NCBI GenBank assembly: GCA_001247695.2
Contig: LGRX02027816.1
Coordinates: 1-11,643 of the forward strand
Source of the DNA: Cymbomonas tetramitiformis
Lineage: Eukaryota; Chlorophyta; Pyramimonadophyceae; Pyramimonadales; Pyramimonadaceae
Length of the DNA stretch: 11,643 nt
Direction of reading: 5' to 3'
Numbering within the stretch: position 1 is the first letter of the stretch; the number at the start of each line of letters is the position of its first letter. Under the pieces are notes generated by a model. That model was not told the origin of the DNA and searched no databases. It saw only the letters and a program-made list of their open reading frames with translations. Position numbers and translations under genes: made by a program. Positions 8,118 to 11,643 of this stretch are shown piece after piece.

Positions 8118-8140
8118 GGAAGCGTGGTGGGCCCATAACC
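8118..8140 (-). promoter_or_regulatory. Primer-binding site matching cleaved initiator tRNA-Met
   Basis: On the minus strand the site begins GGTTATGGGCCCACCACGC right after the LTR. On the plus strand it reads as the 5' half of a plant-type initiator tRNA-Met, ending within the anticodon loop (CCCATAACC). This is the Copia-type half-tRNA priming system. The match to the tRNA is from memory of the plant sequence. Confidence 0.8.
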
Positions 8141-8388
8141 TGACAAGAAGTGAGATATATATATGTAGATATATATGCTCGAATGCGTGTGTGTGCAGAA
8201 CAGTCTCGCAGGGGCGGGTGTTCTTGGATACTAAGATGATATAAAATACTGAGTCAGGTGTTTCATAGCACACCGTGACACACGTGACAACGGACACTGG
8301 TGACACATCGGGCTGAGGGGTGACAGACAGGAGACCCACCGTGCCCCCCCCTTACAGTGGGGGTGGCAAGATTGGGCTCCCCGTGACA
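8141..8388 (-). repeat. LTR of the second element (248 bp, minus strand)
   Basis: Read on the minus strand it starts TGTCACGGGG and ends CTTCTTGTCA next to the primer site. It shares with the LTR at 7710-7946 its start, a C-run/G-run block, CACCCCTC, GATGTGTCACC-like words, GAAACAC and the block TTAGTATCCAAGA (TTAGTATTCCAAGA in the other). Gaps and substitutions show a related family rather than the same one. Confidence 0.7.
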
Positions 8389-9260
8389 ACTCTGGCTGTG
8401 AATTGTCACGACCTACCACGAGACCTAGTGCGTGCTTCCCAAGCGGGCAGGTCTGAATTCATAGTAAGATAAATAGGTAGAAACTGCGTGAAAAACGTGC
8501 TTGGGGCAAACACTTCACCAACAAGGCATGGGTCAGGTTGCGGGCTTCAAGTCAGCGCACCGTCGGCAGTGAATTCCCATGGCGAGCCACTCGAGTCCGC
8601 CGTGTGGGGATTCAACGTGGACTAGATCTGCGCGAGTTAAATTCACAATGGAAATTGCAAAAGCAAACGTGGGGGAAAACGTTTAGCAACCTTTTCAGCA
8701 AAAGGCATTGGCCACGTTTCGACGTCCCGCGTCAGCGCAAATACGGCCGTGAATTCCTACGCGTTGCCTCACATGCCAACTTGGCCGCTCGGAACGGGGA
8801 AGGCCCGCGCTGTGCGAATTCATCAAGTGAACTTGAATCACATTCGGCTTGTGGATCCGGAAACTATCGCGCATGAACGCGCACACTGCCTAGCGCACTC
8901 GCTGCTGGTTGACTCCTGCGGTGTGAATTTAGAGCCAACACAACTTCGAGTGGTTTCGGCGTTGCGCGTTCACAAGGAATAATGTCAATCTACAACGTTT
9001 CTAAGACACATTTCCTATTCGTAAACGGTCTTAGGTCTGATTGGTCTGTCGAGGATCTCCACGGTCGCGGAAGGTAACGTGTCCGTTTGTGAATTCGCAA
9101 CGGAAAACATGATAAGCGCAGACGCGCTTTCTGCGTGGATCCACTTCGTGAGCGCGCGTTCCTATTCGCGTTTCCGGAGTTCGAATTCACATTCAGGCGG
9201 CGACAAACAAGCAACAACGAGGGCAATTCACAAGTGAAACAAGCGGGCGGGCACGACTTC
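8389..9260. repeat. Degenerate tandem repeat, monomer about 170-180 bp
   Basis: The word GTGAATT occurs at 8398, 8569, 8749, 8923 and 9089, spaced 171, 180, 174 and 166 bases. The best-matching pair is about 8485-8580 against 8665-8760. These share GTCAGCGCA (8551 and 8731), AAGGCAT (8523 and 8702) and GTGAATTCC (8569 and 8749), nearly all offset by 180. Other stretches between the markers have diverged strongly. No coding sequence is convincing here. Confidence 0.5.
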
Positions 9261-9529
9261 GGCGTCTATAGCTCAGAGTGGCGTGCGGACACTCTGAGGA
9301 TCCAAACCAGACTCTTACAAACTGCAAGTGACAAAGATTCCTGTAGATTCACAGTATATACAACTATATATCATAGTTAATACCGAGCGTCTGGAAGGAA
9401 ATATCACTGTATGGCAGAATGGTTTTGAACGGTTCGGATGCCTTTGTGAAAGCAGAAGCTAGCTAAATACTCGAGCGAGCACAATGGAAGTCTGTGAAGG
9501 GCATTGCCGTTTCGGATGCTCTGTGACTA
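9261..9529. other. Unassigned spacer
   Basis: I see no gene, clear repeat or element end in this stretch. It contains a short AT-rich run (9352-9377). Confidence 0.4.
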
Positions 9530-9724
9530 TTGGTTACTTGTGACAGGGGCGTTTGGCTTCTACAAGCGCTCGCGTTCGCGTTGTCATGCCATGCGACGTC
9601 AGAAGCTCGTCAGGCGTTGGCACATCGCGAAGCGGATTTGCGACGTCATGTTTGTCGCTCTGCGATGCTCGAGCGGCTCGAAGTGGTCGCGCGTCGCGGC
9701 GATGCTGATGTAGATTTATGGTGA
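9530..9724 (+). CDS. Possible small coding fragment, unrecognised
   Basis: A 64-residue frame reads as a plausible alpha-helical protein. Its middle (about residues 24-50, with AHREADLRRH and LERLEVVARR) is rich in Ala, Arg, Leu and Glu, and third positions favour G/C and T over A. No family is recognised. It could be the remnant of a gene or of another retroelement gag, or chance in GC-rich DNA. The N-terminal ATG lies in less convincing sequence, so a true start or upstream exon boundary may lie inside. There is no neighbour that suggests a role. Confidence 0.2.
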   Translation: MVTCDRGVWLLQALAFALSCHATSEARQALAHREADLRRHVCRSAMLERLEVVARRGDADVDLW

Positions 9725-10290
9725 TCGTCGTCACGGTATAAATGTGACGCGAGTCTCGGATGACTGATTGCGAACTGTTTTGGCGATCTGCAAACTTGAA
9801 TGTAAGCTGGAGAGGCGCATAGCTGACGGGTGACAGTGACGTGGCTGTGGTTGCGATGTGAGCGGGGTTTTCCTTCGGTCGTCAACGCCCCCCCTGTACG
9901 GTGATCTCATGGTGTCGGCTGTCAGGACAGCGCGTAACAGCATGTCTGCGGGCTAATGTGTTGGCTTTGTCGGGGATCGGGGACTTGTGGGCACCTCCCA
10001 GTGACCCCCTCTTGGGTCGTGTTCGGAGACCAGTTGTGACAGCTGTCGCGATTCTGGTCATTGTCTCTGAGTTGAGTGGGGTTTGCATTAGGGTTGATCG
10101 TGGGCGGCGGTGTGGACGTGGTTTGACGTATTGATAGTGCGCGTAGTCAGGTGTCGTTTGAGGCGAGGAATTTTTACACCCTCCCCGATGATGGCGTGCC
10201 GAGGGGACGACGTCATCTGGTACAGGATTTTCTCGGCTCGGATGTGTGGTGAGCGATGTTTGTAGGCGGTTGGGATTTGTGGTTGCTGTT
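9725..10290. other. Unassigned GC-rich spacer
   Basis: No supported gene is seen. Several short frames are open on both strands, but none has motifs or a consistent coding signature. It contains GTTTGAGGCGAGGAA at 10156-10170, identical to 7956-7970. Confidence 0.35.
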
Positions 10291-10385
10291 TTGTTGTCTG
10301 TTGTGGTCGCGGGTGTGTTGATTTTGTAGCCGATGGTCGGATGTTCTGGCCGCTGCGGGTGCGGGGCGCGTTGAACTCGTGTTGA
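10291..10385. repeat. G/T-rich minisatellite, left part
   Basis: It contains diverged copies of the repeat seen at 11426-11643, for example GCGCGTTGAACTCGTGTTGA just before the inserted element. It probably formed one array with the right part before that insertion. Confidence 0.5.
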
Positions 10386-10397
10386 TGGCTACTATCC
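10386..10397 (+). repeat. Left terminal inverted repeat
   Basis: TGGCTACTATCC pairs perfectly with the right end at 11414-11425. The first five bases also occur in the satellite unit (GTTGATGGCT), so part of the match could be target sequence. Confidence 0.55.
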
Positions 10398-10596
10398 TTA
10401 ATCCAGACCCCTCCCACAAGAATCTAGCGCAATGGCATGGTGACCATGTCGCATGTAGTGGCCTTGGCATATGCTTTGGGGCAATATTTATGAACCTTTT
10501 GAATTATCTATAACATTTCTTTGCTTGAAATATCGATGGTTTGACCTTAATCTTAGCGGTTTGGGTGGGTGCTTTCACATAATTTTAATCAAAATG

Positions 10597-10620
10597 CTAG
10601 ATCCTACCACAAGGATCTAG
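10597..10620. repeat. Internal palindrome of the 1040-bp element
   Basis: CTAGATCCT (10597-10605) and AGGATCTAG (10612-10620) form a perfect 9-bp inverted repeat around ACCACA. Related copies lie at about 10411-10426, 11363-11383 (inverted) and 11390-11410, mostly near the ends, as transposase-binding repeats often are. Confidence 0.55.
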
Positions 10621-11362
10621 GGTACCGACAACTCTAGGCCTTGCTACACGAGCTCGGGTTGGTGCGTATGTTGTTAACCCTCGAGAATATGACCAAAATT
10701 AATTTTGTAAGCCCTTTAATATCATACTAGCCGGATTAATCGCCGCATATGCGCATGCCATGGTGTAGTACCGTCGAAATTCAATATTTATATCATTATC
10801 AGGGTCTGAAAATCGTATTCTAGAACCTCTAGCGGTGGTTCTAACCGTTCAAAAAATCCCCAAAAAATCCCAAGGAGACTTTGAAGTCATATTAAAGTAC
10901 TGAAGTGCTCACCCAGGCAAAGATCTAGCCTTAACGCTTAAAATGGACCAAGACTCACGCCCAAATTGCGAAATTATCCCCATACTTAAGGAATGTGTAT
11001 ATCTTACCCATGTGACCGCGTTCGTGTGATGTGTCCAATATATATTATCCAAGTCGTATTTTGACCCAAACATGATTAATATACATGCATACCTTGAGAT
11101 ATATCATGCCTATGGTGGCAAAGGATCGATATACGATTGGCAAAAAAGTATGGAAGATATACCCCGCTTTTGAAGCTTTAAAAGGCGTAGCAGTTCAAAG
11201 TTTGGTTGGGGCATGCTATAAATGCATTAGCTAGGAGTATATATGATGGATTCTCGTCAAACCACGCACCATACTACTTAGTATAGGTCCCATGTGGAAA
11301 GTATTCCTTGGTGTTGACTTGTAGAAAGCTCGTGGGGCGCCTAAATAAATTATTGAAAAAGT

Positions 11363-11410
11363 GATCCTTGTGGGAGGATCTAGAGCGTTCTAGGTCCTCC
11401 CACAAGGATC
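11363..11410. repeat. Subterminal hairpin of the 1040-bp element
   Basis: The 21-base arms 11363-11383 and 11390-11410 are inverted copies with a single T:G mismatch, separated by six bases (AGCGTT). Each arm is itself an imperfect palindrome around CCACAAGGATC or its complement. Confidence 0.7.
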
Positions 11411-11413
11411 TCG

Positions 11414-11425
11414 GGATAGTAGCCA
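11414..11425 (-). repeat. Right terminal inverted repeat
   Basis: GGATAGTAGCCA is the exact reverse complement of 10386-10397 and is followed by TTGA, matching the left flank. Confidence 0.6.
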
Positions 11426-11643
11426 TTGATGATGAGCCTGTGCGGCTGTGGGCGTGTTGAACTTGTAGTTGATGGCTTAAGTGTTTGCGGCTGCAGTTGC
11501 GGGCGCGTTGATCTCGTCGTTGATCTCGTCGTTGATGGCTGAGTGGATGCGGCAGTGGTGCGCGTTGAATTTGGATGGCTGAGCGGATGCGGCTATGGGC
11601 GTGTTGGCCTCGTAGTTGATGATTGGACGGCTGTGGTGTGGTG
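11426..11643. repeat. G/T-rich minisatellite, right part
   Basis: Successive units of about 40-60 bases share the order GCGGCTG, GGGCGTGTTGA, CTCGTAGTTGATGGCT and GAGTGGAT with substitutions and length changes. It includes a 12-base direct duplication, GTTGATCTCGTC at 11507-11518 and 11519-11530. It runs to the window edge. Confidence 0.65.

Larger units (their letters stand above)
7947..8388 (-). mobile_element. Second Copia-like LTR element, minus strand: 5' LTR plus start of the internal region
   Basis: Read on the minus strand, an LTR (8388 to 8141) is followed by a near-perfect half-tRNA primer site and a leader. The leader ends at 7947 where the gag-only element begins, so the gag-only element inserted into this leader. 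The rest of this second element should lie to the left of the window. Its LTR is related to, but clearly diverged from, that of the gag-only element. Confidence 0.72.
10386..11425. mobile_element. Non-coding DNA transposon-like element with 12-bp inverted ends (1040 bp)
   Basis: TGGCTACTATCC (10386-10397) is the exact inverse of GGATAGTAGCCA (11414-11425). The ends are flanked by TTGA at 10382-10385 and 11426-11429, a likely 4-bp target duplication. The interior is AT-richer than the surrounding minisatellite and has no frame with a transposase signature, so this would be a non-autonomous (MITE-like) copy. A palindromic word related to GATCCTCCCACAAGGATC occurs near both ends and once inside. 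The superfamily is not determined; TTGA does not point to one clearly. Confidence 0.6.

Noticed and set aside
8118..8140. An initiator tRNA gene
   Set aside because: Only the 5' half up to the anticodon is present and it abuts an LTR end; it is a primer-binding site.
8389..9260. A CRISPR array or protein-coding repeats
   Set aside because: The units are about 170-180 bp, diverged throughout, with no short exact repeats and unique spacers, and no consistent reading frame.
9882..10470. Short open frames on both strands of the right-hand spacer
   Set aside because: They lack motifs, start arbitrarily and cross the minisatellite and the inserted element.

Overview
This is eukaryotic repeat-rich DNA, most likely from a green alga or another member of the plant lineage. 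No single-copy host gene is visible. The lineage call rests on a Copia-type primer-binding site that matches the 5' half of a plant-type initiator tRNA-Met through the anticodon (positions 8118-8140, minus strand). It also rests on the mix of a LINE, small-LTR elements and a GC-rich gag. The species cannot be named from this window.

The left two thirds is a nest of three retroelements. (1) The innermost is a LINE (non-LTR retrotransposon), 109-5648, plus strand. It is 5'-truncated, ends in a (TTA)n tail, and is flanked by an 11-bp target-site duplication (98-108 and 5649-5659). It carries a broken polyprotein: reverse transcriptase, RNase H, a CCHC zinc finger, and then an N6-adenine-methyltransferase-like domain. 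Three one-base frame changes separate the segments (about 1224-1230, 2994-3005 and 3817-3824). (2) The LINE sits inside the 5' LTR of a small Copia-like element. Its 5' LTR survives as 1-108 plus 5649-5683. Its internal part, 5684-7709, holds a half-tRNA-type primer site, a leader, one gag gene (5931-7540, one frame change) and a polypurine tract, and it has no pol. Its 3' LTR is 7710-7946. (3) That element lies in the leader of a second, related LTR element on the minus strand, whose LTR is 8141-8388 and whose body would continue off the left edge of the window.

The right third holds no convincing gene. 8389 to about 9260 contains a degenerate tandem repeat of about 170-180 bp marked by a recurring GTGAATT word. 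9260-10200 is mostly unassigned, with one weak coding-like fragment. From about 10300 to the end lies a G/T-rich minisatellite, interrupted by a 1040-bp AT-richer element (10386-11425) with 12-bp terminal inverted repeats, a likely TTGA target duplication and several copies of an internal palindrome.

The most notable feature is the methyltransferase-like module at the C-terminus of a LINE polyprotein. That arrangement is known from DIRS-type tyrosine-recombinase retrotransposons, and I do not know it from LINEs. The nesting order gives relative ages: minus-strand LTR element first, then the gag-only LTR element, then the LINE.
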